Shown piece by piece: positions 6,411 through 13,792 of a stretch of 25,521 bases of DNA. This DNA comes from an uncultured Phycisphaerales bacterium. GTDB taxonomy: Bacteria; Planctomycetota; Phycisphaerae; WQYP01. The notes beneath the pieces were generated by a model, which saw only the letters and a list, made by a program, of their open reading frames with translations, made no database searches and was not told the origin of the DNA. Position numbers and translations under genes: made by a program. The first letter of the stretch is position 1. Each line of letters begins with the position of its first letter. The DNA lies in the NCBI GenBank assembly GCA_903868035.1, contig CAIPTQ010000104.1, positions 1 to 25,521 on the forward strand. Reading direction: 5' to 3'.

Positions 6411-8624
6411 TCACGGCACGTCCGTCCGCGGCAAATACCCATGCGCCTGCAACTGCAGAAACGCCTCCCGCACCATCGGCGCCGCCGCCCGGCCGCCGTG
6501 CCCGCCCCATTCCATCACCGCCGCCACGATGTACTGCGGCTTGTCGGCCGGGGCGTAGCCGACGAACCAGGCGTCGTCGTGGCGTTCGATGAGTTGCCGG
6601 AGCGGCCGCGCCGGATCCTCCACCGGCCTGCCCTCCTCGTCAAAAACCACCCGTTCCTTTTCGGCGGTGCCGGTTTTGCCCGCCACGCGCAGGCGGAAGT
6701 TGCCAAAATAGGTCTTCGCCGTGCCCGTGCTGGTGCAATGCTCCATCCCCAGCCGGATCGTGGCCAAATCCTGCGCCGCTATCCGCACCGCCTGCGTCTG
6801 CCGCGGCGGCGTCGCGGCGAGAATCCGCGGCGCAATCGCCACGCCCCCGCGCAGCAACGTTGCGTACGCGTTGGCCATCTGCAGCGGCGTCACGTCAATC
6901 GGCCCCTGCCCAATCCCCAGCAGCTTCGCCTCATCCGCATCCGTCCTGCCGGCGTGCGGTATGTTCCCCTTCGCCTCCGGCAGTTCCATCCCCGTGTCAC
7001 GCCCGAATCCATAGTCGCCGTACCATTGCGCCAGCCGCTCCACCCCCAGCCGCTGCCCGACCGTGTAAAAGTAGACATTGCAGGATTTGGACAGGGCATC
7101 GACCAGCGCGATGGGGCCGTGAACCGAATCGCAACGGAAAATGTCGTTGCGTGAGGGAAAGTAGTGGCCGGTGCAGGTGATTTCCTCCCCCGGCGTGATG
7201 ACATGCTCGGCCAGCGCGGCAGACGCCAGCAGGGGTTTGACCGTCGAGCCGGGCGGATAACTCGCGCTCGTCGCCCGGCTCACCAGCGGCCGCCGGTACA
7301 CATCCTTGTTCAACGCCAGCCGCGTCATGTCCAGCGTATTCGGGTCGTACGAGGGATAGCTGATCACCGAAAGCAACTGCCCGTCGATGCTGAGGATCAC
7401 CAGCGCCGCGAAATGAATTTTCCCGTCCGGCTTCCCGTCAATGTCCCCCTCCAACAGGTTCTTTGTGCTCTTCAGCACCCGCGCGCTCAGGCTCTGGCTC
7501 GAATCCACCAGGGCCTCATAAATGTCGCGCTGCAGCGCCGCGTCAATGGTCAGAATCACATCCCCGCCCGGCACCGGCTCCACGCGCCGCCCCGGTTCCG
7601 GGGCCGGGGCGGTGTCCGTCGCGCCCCCGCTCGCCCCCCCGCTCGCCCCCAAATCCAGCAGCCGCTCCCCCCGCATCCCATGCAGCCATTTCTCCGCCAA
7701 CTGCTCCACCCCCGATTCCCCAATCCGGTCGCCCGGCAGATACCCCCCCAAATCCCCCACCTCATTCTCCACCAGCAGATTCGGCTCGCGGAACCGCCGG
7801 GCGTTGAGCGCCGCGGCATCTATCGAATGCATCGTCCCCACCAGATGCGCCGTCGCCTCGCCAAACGGATAGTCCCGCCGGTTGTACTCCGCCTTGTCCC
7901 GCACGCTCAGCCCCGGCACATCCGCAGCCTTGAAATAATTCGCCAAATCCTGCGGCAGATTCGCGCGCAGGGTGTGGGCGGAGAGTTCATCCTTGAGCTG
8001 TATCTGCCGGTACATCGCGTCCAACGCCGCGTCATTCGTGTCCGCTTGCGCGTCGCTGGAGGGCCCCTGGGCCGCGTCCCGGTTGTACTTGTGAATCCAC
8101 ACATCCTGCCGCATCGCATGGATGCGGTCGGCAATCTCGAAATACCGCCGGACAATCCGGTCCTTTTCGTCCTTCACGGAAATTCCGTCGAGCGGCGCCA
8201 GCGCCGCGGCCACCAGGTCGGGAATCGCATCCACCCGCGCGGCCAGGTCCGCCTTCACCTGGTTCAGGCGGCGGTTCCGTTCCGTCCGGTTGGCAAAACG
8301 CCCCCACTCCCCCGACGCCCGCAACGCGTCTATCGCCTTCTTCCCCAGCCACGCGTCGTCCAGGCTGATCGCCCGGTAGTCGATCGCCAGCTCATCCGAC
8401 GGCACATCGCGCGCCAAAATGCGGGGCGACGGAATCGTCGCCCCAAACCGGTCATAAATCGTCCCCCGATACGTCTCGATCATGCTCTGCGGGTGCATAA
8501 ACTGGGCAATCCGCGCCCGCGCTTCGTCCACCCCATAAAATTGCAGCCGGACCAGCCGCAACGCCAGTGCGGCAAAGCCCGCCAGAAACGCGATGAACAG
8601 TATCCACAGACGGCGATTATGCAT
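6411..8624 (-). CDS. mrdA: Penicillin-binding protein 2 (MrdA), elongation-specific transpeptidase
   Basis: A 737-residue class B PBP that cross-links peptidoglycan with RodA. One membrane anchor lies at about residues 5-25 after MHNRR, followed by the ETYRGTIYDRFG pedestal motif. The transpeptidase domain is complete: PPGSTVKP with nucleophile Ser460 and Lys463, SCN at 514-516, and KTG at 650-652 (VAGKTGTAEKE). The protein is longer than typical PBP2 (about 600-650). Extra length comes from a charged helical stretch at about 85-215 and a low-complexity linker near 325-350, where a 12-bp unit repeated in tandem around 7622-7650 encodes GASGGASGG. The ATG at 8624 is preferred over a GTG at 8651 because the anchor then starts at the normal distance; both have weak ribosome binding sites. 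Four bases separate it from rodA; mreD ends 73 bp upstream. Confidence 0.93.
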   Translation of the reverse strand: MHNRRLWILFIAFLAGFAALALRLVRLQFYGVDEARARIAQFMHPQSMIETYRGTIYDRFGATIPSPRILARDVPSDELAIDYRAISLDDAWLGKKAIDALRASGEWGRFANRTERNRRLNQVKADLAARVDAIPDLVAAALAPLDGISVKDEKDRIVRRYFEIADRIHAMRQDVWIHKYNRDAAQGPSSDAQADTNDAALDAMYRQIQLKDELSAHTLRANLPQDLANYFKAADVPGLSVRDKAEYNRRDYPFGEATAHLVGTMHSIDAAALNARRFREPNLLVENEVGDLGGYLPGDRIGESGVEQLAEKWLHGMRGERLLDLGASGGASGGATDTAPAPEPGRRVEPVPGGDVILTIDAALQRDIYEALVDSSQSLSARVLKSTKNLLEGDIDGKPDGKIHFAALVILSIDGQLLSVISYPSYDPNTLDMTRLALNKDVYRRPLVSRATSASYPPGSTVKPLLASAALAEHVITPGEEITCTGHYFPSRNDIFRCDSVHGPIALVDALSKSCNVYFYTVGQRLGVERLAQWYGDYGFGRDTGMELPEAKGNIPHAGRTDADEAKLLGIGQGPIDVTPLQMANAYATLLRGGVAIAPRILAATPPRQTQAVRIAAQDLATIRLGMEHCTSTGTAKTYFGNFRLRVAGKTGTAEKERVVFDEEGRPVEDPARPLRQLIERHDDAWFVGYAPADKPQYIVAAVMEWGGHGGRAAAPMVREAFLQLQAHGYLPRTDVP

Positions 8625-8697
8625 GAAAATAAGGCCTGCGCGGAATGCCACAAGGGATTATCGGCCGCAAACCCCGAAAATCATACCAAATGCCGCC

Positions 8698-9237
8698 CTA
8701 ATAATCCCGCTGCCGCGCCCCCTGGGCCGTAAAACCCAGCAGCTTGGGAAACCGGAACCACACCCAGAACACCACCGGCGCCGCCACCGCCGTGTACAAC
8801 GCATTGCCCGCCACATGCACCAAGTGCGGCCACACCGCCAGCCCATACAGCGGCGCGCCGATGAGTCTGCGGAACAATGCCGACCCCACGGCAAACCCCA
8901 AAACCCCCACCAGCGTCATCACAAACTGCGACACAGCATGCTCCCGGAAAATCGACAGCCGTACCCGCGCCAGCAGCAGCGCCACCAGCGCCAGCGGTAT
9001 CATGTTCGTTCCCGCAAATTCATGGTTCCCCACATCATACGCCAGCCCGCACGCCAGCGCCGCCAGCCCCCCCGCCGAATCCCCCGCAAACAGCGCATAA
9101 AAAACCGCCAGCAGCGGCAAATACTCCACCGCCGGCCACGGATCGTCCGGCCCCGCGCCCAACGCCAGCGCCCCCAGATGCGATATCTGCAGGGCATACA
9201 TGAAATACAAGAGAATGAAGAAGGTGATCCAGCGCAT
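8698..9237 (-). CDS. mreD: MreD-like rod-shape-determining membrane protein
   Basis: A 179-residue protein with about five hydrophobic segments (5-25, 38-55, 57-70, 78-95, 103-122, 140-162), the right size and topology for MreD. The stretch LPLLAVFYALFAGDSAGGLAALACGLAYDV, followed by GTNMIPLALVALLLARVR, fits the central region of MreD, and position directly before mrdA and rodA supports the call. MreD is part of the MreBCD elongasome scaffold in the inner membrane. Normally mreC lies directly upstream; here the upstream 290 bp hold only repeat-rich sequence and then plus-strand accessory genes, so mreB and mreC are missing from the locus. A G-rich stretch (GGGGGCGC) before the ATG may serve as ribosome binding site. 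Confidence 0.8.
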   Translation of the reverse strand: MRWITFFILLYFMYALQISHLGALALGAGPDDPWPAVEYLPLLAVFYALFAGDSAGGLAALACGLAYDVGNHEFAGTNMIPLALVALLLARVRLSIFREHAVSQFVMTLVGVLGFAVGSALFRRLIGAPLYGLAVWPHLVHVAGNALYTAVAAPVVFWVWFRFPKLLGFTAQGARQRDY

Positions 9238-9453
9238 GCGCCCCCAATGTTAGCCGAAAACCGCGCCCACCGCCCGACCCGTCCGGCGTGGCGGTCGGGC
9301 GCGGCATCGCCCGGCACAACCGTGCCGCCGACATGTGGTGCCCCCACTGGTGCCGCCGCCCCCGTCCGCCGGCCGCCGGATCGGGAGCGGGCACCGGCGG
9401 AGATAGTGTGACAGATTCCAATTCCACCAGCACGACATCCAGCAGCACGACTG
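9238..9453. repeat. Hairpin-rich spacer upstream of mreD
   Basis: No convincing gene is seen here. The stretch contains a 9-bp inverted repeat (CGCCCGACC at 9271-9279 with GGTCGGGCG at 9293-9301) and a small perfect hairpin (CGGCAC-AACC-GTGCCG at 9312-9327). Next to these, at about 9342-9370, is a diverged copy of the GTGGTGCCGACGCC...GTCGGC element seen at 23.8 and 24.8 kb. GC-rich repeat sequence gives way near 9450 to a less GC-rich accessory region, so this looks like the junction where the mre series was broken. Confidence 0.5.
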
Positions 9454-9482
9454 TTTACAGGCCGACTTGGACAAGCGATAAT
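9454..9482 (+). promoter_or_regulatory. Promoter of the DUF7832-like gene
   Basis: TTTACA (9454-9459) and GATAAT (9477-9482) each match the sigma-70 consensus in five of six positions with an ideal 17-bp spacer. The expected start near 9489 gives a leader of about 40 nt that carries a GAGGAGA ribosome binding site before the ATG at 9529. Confidence 0.6.
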
Positions 9483-9528
9483 CGCACGCAGCTTTCAATC
9501 GGGTCTGACACGCCGAGGAGATTGCAGA

Positions 9529-9984
9529 ATGGCTTACGCTTACGACAAATCCAAATACCATATCGAGAGCGTCGAACAACAGGGCTTGACTGAAGATCAC
9601 GCCGCCAATCACACCGTGGTCTTTCTTCGGTGGCTGATTGAACACAACCTAATGAGCGAGTTCTTTGTTTCGGAATCGGGCGGGATGATTCAGAAATTCC
9701 TAAAGGGGGAGGCCACGATTCATGAAGTGTATGAATCGTGGGATTGCTGCCTTGTGGATGACATGTTGTCAGAAGAGGGAAAGGCCTTCGCCATGTCATA
9801 TTTCGACTTCGATAAGGGCCAGTACATACGGGACTACATTGCGACGCTTCAGCGAGATCTTCCCACCGAGTTTCATGTGGATTACACGGAGGATAATTAC
9901 CAGAAGATGCGTCAAGTGATCGAGCGCCGTTACGCGGAGTGGAAAACTCCGAAAAAGAACTGGTGGCCATTCCGCCGACGGTAA
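9529..9984 (+). CDS. DUF7832-like small acidic protein, function unknown
   Basis: A 151-residue soluble protein. The opening MAYAYDKSKYHIESV, the TVVFLRWLIEHNLMSE helix, the WDCCLVDDMLSEEGKAFAMSYF block and the YIRDYIATL segment resemble a family of small uncharacterised proteins (DUF7832) often found beside polymorphic toxins, where an immunity role is suspected; this is from memory and was not searched. The C-terminus is basic (KTPKKNWWPFRRR). Base composition is clearly less GC-rich than the cell-wall genes on one side and pilT on the other, which suggests recent acquisition. It has its own promoter and a good ribosome binding site (GAGGAGA). The next gene in the same direction, a YhcG-type nuclease, starts 66 bp downstream, so the two could be one transcript. 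Confidence 0.6.
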   Translation: MAYAYDKSKYHIESVEQQGLTEDHAANHTVVFLRWLIEHNLMSEFFVSESGGMIQKFLKGEATIHEVYESWDCCLVDDMLSEEGKAFAMSYFDFDKGQYIRDYIATLQRDLPTEFHVDYTEDNYQKMRQVIERRYAEWKTPKKNWWPFRRR

Positions 9985-10050
9985 ATGACATCGTTTCGAA
10001 TCAATCCAAACCTGCGACCAGAACATCTCATTACGTAGAAGGATGATAGG

Positions 10051-11163
10051 ATGAATAAAAAAGCCCCCGAGGACAGCATTGTCAAACGCACCGTGCCGAA
10101 AACGCCTGTGCAGGCCGATTTCGAGCAGGTGCTCACGCTGATTGACGCCGCCCGCGTGCGTGCCGTCGCCGCCGTTAATACGACGCTGATCGACCTGTAC
10201 TGGACGATTGGCGAGTACATCAGCCGGAAAATCGCCGGGGAAGGGTGGGGGCAGGGAACGGTCCAGGAGTTGGCCCGATACATCCAGCGGCGGCAGCCGA
10301 ATGCCCGGGGATTTTCCGCCAGCAATCTCTGGCGAATGACGCAATTTTATGACACTTATCAGGGCCAGCCAAAACTCGCAACACTGTTGCGAGTTTTGCC
10401 CTGGAGTCACAACCTGGCGATCATGAGCCGCTCCAAGCGGGACGAAGAACGTGAATTCTATCTGCGTATGGCCAGCTGCGAACGCTGGACCTTCCGCGAC
10501 CTCCAGCGGCAGCTCAACGGTGCTCTCTTCGAGCGCGTCGTCCTATCCCCCGCAAAACTCTCAACACCGTTGCGAGTTTTGCACCCCGATGCCGCGGCCG
10601 TTTTCAAGGACACCTATCTCGTCGAATTCCTCAACCTGTCCAAGGACCATGCCGAGGCCGATCTCCATCGGGGGCTGGTCGCACGGCTCAAGGATTTTCT
10701 CATCGAACTGGGCCGCGACTTCTGCTTCGTCGGCAGCCATTACCCGGTACAGGTCGGCACCAAGGACTTTGAACTCGACCTGCTGTTCTTCCACCGCGGC
10801 CTGTCCTGTTTGGTGGCCATCGAACTGAAGATCGAGGAATTCCAGCCCGAACACATGGGCAAGCTGGAGTTCTATCTTGAGGCCCTCGACCGCGACGTCA
10901 AAAAGCCGCACGAAAAGCCCTCCATCGGGGTGCTGCTGTGCGCCACCAAGAATCAGGAAGTCGTCGAATACGCCCTGAGCCGCGCCATGTCGCCGGCGGT
11001 CGTGGCCGAGTACGAGACCCGGCTGCCCGACAAGCTACTGCTGCAGGCCAAGCTCCACGAGTTCTATGAGCAGGCCCGGGATCAGGCCGCGATGCCTCCG
11101 GCGGATGTTCCCGCGTTGCATGCGGCGACGCGCAAACATCGCGGCCAGCGCTCCAGGAAATAG
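10051..11163 (+). CDS. DUF1016/YhcG family PD-(D/E)XK nuclease-domain protein
   Basis: A 370-residue two-domain protein. Residues about 20-175 form the helical DUF1016 N-terminal domain (IDLYWTIGEYISRK, SASNLWRMTQFYDTY, LPWSHNLAIMSRSKRDEEREFYL). Residues about 180-345 form the YhcG nuclease domain (FKDTYLVEFL, FLIELGRDFCFVGSHYPVQV, FELDLLFFHR, VAIELKI, GKLEFYLEALDRDVKKPHEK, GVLLCA). The PD-(D/E)XK residues are Asp243, Glu258 and Lys260, so catalysis looks possible. The family is widespread on mobile and defence-associated DNA with no settled role; one proposal is DNA or mobile-element cleavage. The ATG at 10051 has an AAGGATGATAGG stretch before it. The gene contains two copies of a 29-bp palindrome, at codons 107-116 and 168-177. 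The C-terminal tail is basic and disordered. Confidence 0.87.
   Translation: MNKKAPEDSIVKRTVPKTPVQADFEQVLTLIDAARVRAVAAVNTTLIDLYWTIGEYISRKIAGEGWGQGTVQELARYIQRRQPNARGFSASNLWRMTQFYDTYQGQPKLATLLRVLPWSHNLAIMSRSKRDEEREFYLRMASCERWTFRDLQRQLNGALFERVVLSPAKLSTPLRVLHPDAAAVFKDTYLVEFLNLSKDHAEADLHRGLVARLKDFLIELGRDFCFVGSHYPVQVGTKDFELDLLFFHRGLSCLVAIELKIEEFQPEHMGKLEFYLEALDRDVKKPHEKPSIGVLLCATKNQEVVEYALSRAMSPAVVAEYETRLPDKLLLQAKLHEFYEQARDQAAMPPADVPALHAATRKHRGQRSRK
10370..10398. repeat. Perfect 29-bp palindrome inside the YhcG gene, copy 1
   Basis: A 13-bp arm CAAAACTCGCAAC, a 3-nt loop ACT and the exact reverse complement GTTGCGAGTTTTG. It lies in frame and encodes part of KLATLLRVLP just before the conserved PWSHNL motif. 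Read as RNA it would form a strong hairpin in the message. A near-identical copy lies 183 bp downstream. Confidence 0.85.
10553..10581. repeat. 29-bp palindrome inside the YhcG gene, copy 2
   Basis: Arms CAAAACTCTCAAC and GTTGCGAGTTTTG with loop ACC; one mismatch in the stem. It differs from copy 1 at two positions and is read in the same frame, encoding KLSTPLRVLHP. It lies close to the junction between the helical and the nuclease domains. Confidence 0.82.
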
Positions 11164-11246
11164 CCGGCGCGGGTCCACCATTCAGGTCCGCGCAACTTCC
11201 GTGTTTGATGCGCGTTAGACTCATGTCCGCCATGCCGGCGGGGGCG

Positions 11247-11252
11247 TATACT
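11247..11252 (+). promoter_or_regulatory. Possible -10 element of the pilT-like gene
   Basis: GCGTATACT carries the hexamer TATACT 34 nt before the ATG, with an AAAGGA ribosome binding site between. The same GCG-TATACT string precedes pyrC. No good -35 is visible. Confidence 0.33.
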
Positions 11253-11286
11253 GCGGCACTGGCGTTCCGGAGCAAAGGAAATCACC

Positions 11287-12465
11287 ATGAGCGCGTCATC
11301 CGAACCCGAATTCATCACGCCGCCGCCGGTTGCCGTCAAGTCGCCCGCGCGGGCATTGGAGGCGCTATTGCGGCACTGCGAAGCGACGCATGCGAGCGAC
11401 CTGCATTTGGCGCCGGGGCATGTGCCGCTGGTGCGGATTGACGGGGAGCTGGCGCCGGTGCCGGGGCACGAGGCGCTGAAGAGCCACGAGACGTATGCCC
11501 TGTCGGAGGTACTGATGAATTCCGGGCAGCGCGTGGCGCTGACGGAGCGGGGCGCGGCGGACGGGGCGTGTTCCTCGCCGGGCGGGGCGCGGTATCGGTT
11601 CAACATTTTCCGGAGCCAGGGCAAGCGGGTGGTGATTCTACGCCGGCTGGAGGACCGCTTCCGCACGCTGGCGGAACTGGGCCTGCCCGACGAACTCTAC
11701 CGCCTGGCCGACCTGCCCGACGGGCTGGTCGTGTTCTCGGGCCCCACGGGCTGCGGCAAGACCACGACACTGGCGACCCTGCTGGACAAGATCAACCGGG
11801 AACGGCGCTGCCACATGGTGACCATCGAGGATCCGATTGAATACATCCATGATCCGCGCCTGGCGGAGGTGAACCAGCGGGAGCTGTACACGGATGTGCC
11901 GGATTTCAACGAGGCGCTGGTGGCCTCGCTGCGGGAGGATCCGGACGTGATTCTGGTGGGGGAAGTGCGGGATTTGAAGACGATCCGCATGGCGATCACG
12001 GCGGCCGAGACGGGGCATCTGGTGTACACGACCGTACACGCCGGGGACTGCGTGCGGACGATCGAGCGGCTGGTGGGGGTGTTTTCGGCGGACGAGCAGG
12101 ACGGCATCCGGCGACAGTTGGCGCTGGTGCTGCGCGCGGTGGTCAACCAGCAGTTGATTCCGGCGATCACAGAGGACGGCAAGCGGGGGCGCGTGGCGGC
12201 GGCGGAGGTGCTGATCAACACGCCGGCGGTGGCGAATTTGATCGTGCTGGGCAAGAGCGCCCTGATGTACACCTGCATGGAGACGGGCCGGAACGTGGGC
12301 ATGCGGACGATGGATCAGGACATCGCCCGGCTGTGGTCGCAGGGGAGGATCGACGAGCAGACGGCGCTGGCGGCATGCCGGAATGTCTCGGTGATGCGCG
12401 AGAACGCGAAGCTGCTGCGGAATGATAATTGGGGGTGGGAAGGGAACTTGAAAGCCGGATCCTGA
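11287..12465 (+). CDS. PilT-like type IV pilus retraction ATPase
   Basis: A 392-residue hexameric secretion-type ATPase of the PilT/PilU branch, which powers pilus retraction from the inner-membrane base. The N-terminal PAS-like domain has SDLHLAPGHVPLVRIDGEL (37-55) and YRFNIFRSQGK. The RecA-like domain has Walker A GPTGCGKT (152-159), the Asp box TIEDPIEYIH, Walker B EDPDVILVGEVRD (217-229) and the His box ETGHLVYTTVHA (241-252). In classical PilT the AIRNLIRE motif required for retraction lies near the C-terminus; the equivalent here reads AVANLIVLGKSALM, so it is degenerate and the protein may be PilU-like. A short insertion (GAADGACSSPGG) precedes the RYRFNIF strand. An AAAGGA ribosome binding site supports the start. 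No other pilus genes are in the window. Confidence 0.9.
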   Translation: MSASSEPEFITPPPVAVKSPARALEALLRHCEATHASDLHLAPGHVPLVRIDGELAPVPGHEALKSHETYALSEVLMNSGQRVALTERGAADGACSSPGGARYRFNIFRSQGKRVVILRRLEDRFRTLAELGLPDELYRLADLPDGLVVFSGPTGCGKTTTLATLLDKINRERRCHMVTIEDPIEYIHDPRLAEVNQRELYTDVPDFNEALVASLREDPDVILVGEVRDLKTIRMAITAAETGHLVYTTVHAGDCVRTIERLVGVFSADEQDGIRRQLALVLRAVVNQQLIPAITEDGKRGRVAAAEVLINTPAVANLIVLGKSALMYTCMETGRNVGMRTMDQDIARLWSQGRIDEQTALAACRNVSVMRENAKLLRNDNWGWEGNLKAGS

Positions 12466-12507
12466 CGCGGATACAGTTGCGGAGCCCCAAACCACGGAGA
12501 TCCATAT

Positions 12508-13770
12508 ATGAAGACTGCGCGAGTGAAAGCCGGAATTACCCTGTGCCTGGCCCTTGGCGTCCTTTCGACCGCGGCGCTGGCGCAGGTTCCGGCGACCGCT
12601 TCGGCGGCGGATTGGCCGCAGTTCCGCGGTCCCAATCGGGATGGCAAGTCCGGGGAAAAGGGATTGCTGGCGCAGTGGCCCGAAGGCGGGCCGAAGCGGC
12701 TGTGGAGTGTCGAGGGCATCGGCATCGGGTTCAGCCACGTTGCGGTCTCCGGGCTGGTTTACGTGACGGGGCTGGTGGGCACGGATGGTGTTCTCCGGGC
12801 GTACAGCCTCGACGGCAAGCTTACGTGGGAGGCGAAGTACGGCCCGGAATACGGCAAGGCCCATCCCGGCGCCAGAACCATACCGACCGTGCGCGACGGG
12901 CTGGTGTACGTCATGAGCGGGCTGGGAACACTGTCGTGCTTTGACGCGGCCAAGGGCAAGCCGGCGTGGTCGGCGAATGTTTTTGGACTGGCCGACGCCA
13001 CGGAGGTCATGTGGGGGTTTTCCGAGAGCGTGCTGATCGATGGCGACAAGGTATTCGTCACGCCCAACGGCAAGAAGGCGGCGATGCTGGCCTTTGAGCG
13101 CAAGACCGGCACAGCGCTCTGGTCCAGCGCGCCGCTCGATCTGGGAGAGGGTTTCTGTTCGCCGCTGATCGTGGAGCACGCGGGCAAGCGCATGATCGTC
13201 ACCGTGACCGAAAAGTCCGTGGCCGCGGTGGCGCCGGAGGACGGGAAGGTTCTCTGGCAGTACGCGAATCCGATCCAGCGGTCGAACCCCTCGAACACGC
13301 CGATCTTCAGCGACGGGATGCTGTATGTGTCCAGCGGCTATGCCAAGGGGGCGGTGGGGCTGGAACTGGCCGCCGACGGCCTGGGGGTCAAGCAGGCGTG
13401 GGCGCAGCTCAAGCAGGATCCGGTGCACGGGCAGGCCGTGCTGGTGGACGGGTACGTGTATGCGTCGAGCCATCAGTCGATTCCCGGCAAGTGGTCGTGC
13501 GTGGAGTTCAAGACCGGCAAGCTGATGTGGCAGGACGCCGGCGTGGGCAAGGGCGGGTCGGTGATCTATGCCGACGGGATGCTGTATTGCTACAGCGAGG
13601 ACGGCGTCGTGGGGCTGGTCCGGCCGTCGCCGGAGAAGTGCCAGGTGGTCAGCACGTTCAAGGTGACGCAGGGGGACGGGGACCATTGGGCGCACCCGGT
13701 GGTGTCCAACGGGCGGCTGTTCATCCGGCACGGCAATGCGCTGCTGTGCTACAAAATTACGGCGGATTGA
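12508..13770 (+). CDS. Exported PQQ-like beta-propeller repeat protein
   Basis: A 420-residue protein with a clear Sec signal peptide (basic MKTARVK, hydrophobic core to residue 22, probable cleavage after ALA at 23-25). The mature part opens with DWPQFRGPNRDGKSGEKGLL, the standard start of PQQ-like (YVTN/BamB-like) propellers in planctomycetes and verrucomicrobia. Repeating blades contain the pattern G.VYV....G.L.AYS.DGK..W (for example GLVYVTGLVGTDGVLRAYSL, GKPAWSAN, GTALWSSA, GKVLWQYA, GKLMWQDA), giving about 7-8 blades. No PQQ-ligand or heme c motif is evident, so it is probably a non-catalytic scaffold or a sugar or redox accessory protein in the periplasm. It starts 42 bp after the pilT-like stop, so the two may be co-transcribed. 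It converges on pyrB with a 22-bp gap. Confidence 0.87.
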   Translation: MKTARVKAGITLCLALGVLSTAALAQVPATASAADWPQFRGPNRDGKSGEKGLLAQWPEGGPKRLWSVEGIGIGFSHVAVSGLVYVTGLVGTDGVLRAYSLDGKLTWEAKYGPEYGKAHPGARTIPTVRDGLVYVMSGLGTLSCFDAAKGKPAWSANVFGLADATEVMWGFSESVLIDGDKVFVTPNGKKAAMLAFERKTGTALWSSAPLDLGEGFCSPLIVEHAGKRMIVTVTEKSVAAVAPEDGKVLWQYANPIQRSNPSNTPIFSDGMLYVSSGYAKGAVGLELAADGLGVKQAWAQLKQDPVHGQAVLVDGYVYASSHQSIPGKWSCVEFKTGKLMWQDAGVGKGGSVIYADGMLYCYSEDGVVGLVRPSPEKCQVVSTFKVTQGDGDHWAHPVVSNGRLFIRHGNALLCYKITAD

Positions 13771-13792
13771 AGGGTTTGACCCAACGCGGTGG

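Noticed and set aside
7164..8732. A long plus-strand frame opposite mrdA
   Set aside because: Arg/Pro/His-rich shadow; the minus strand encodes a complete PBP2.
9250..9453. A remnant of mreC upstream of mreD
   Set aside because: One minus-strand frame gives TVVLLDVVLVELESV, vaguely MreC-like, but it is very short, begins after a stop and runs into hairpin repeats; not enough to call.
11638..13731. A 697-codon minus-strand frame opposite the pilT-like and propeller genes
   Set aside because: Composition is Arg/His/Pro/Leu-rich with no family signature; both plus-strand genes have full motifs and a signal peptide.
13771..13792. An intrinsic terminator between the propeller gene and pyrB
   Set aside because: The GCGGTG/CACCGC match has only a 2-nt loop and there is no T-run; the gap is just 22 bp.
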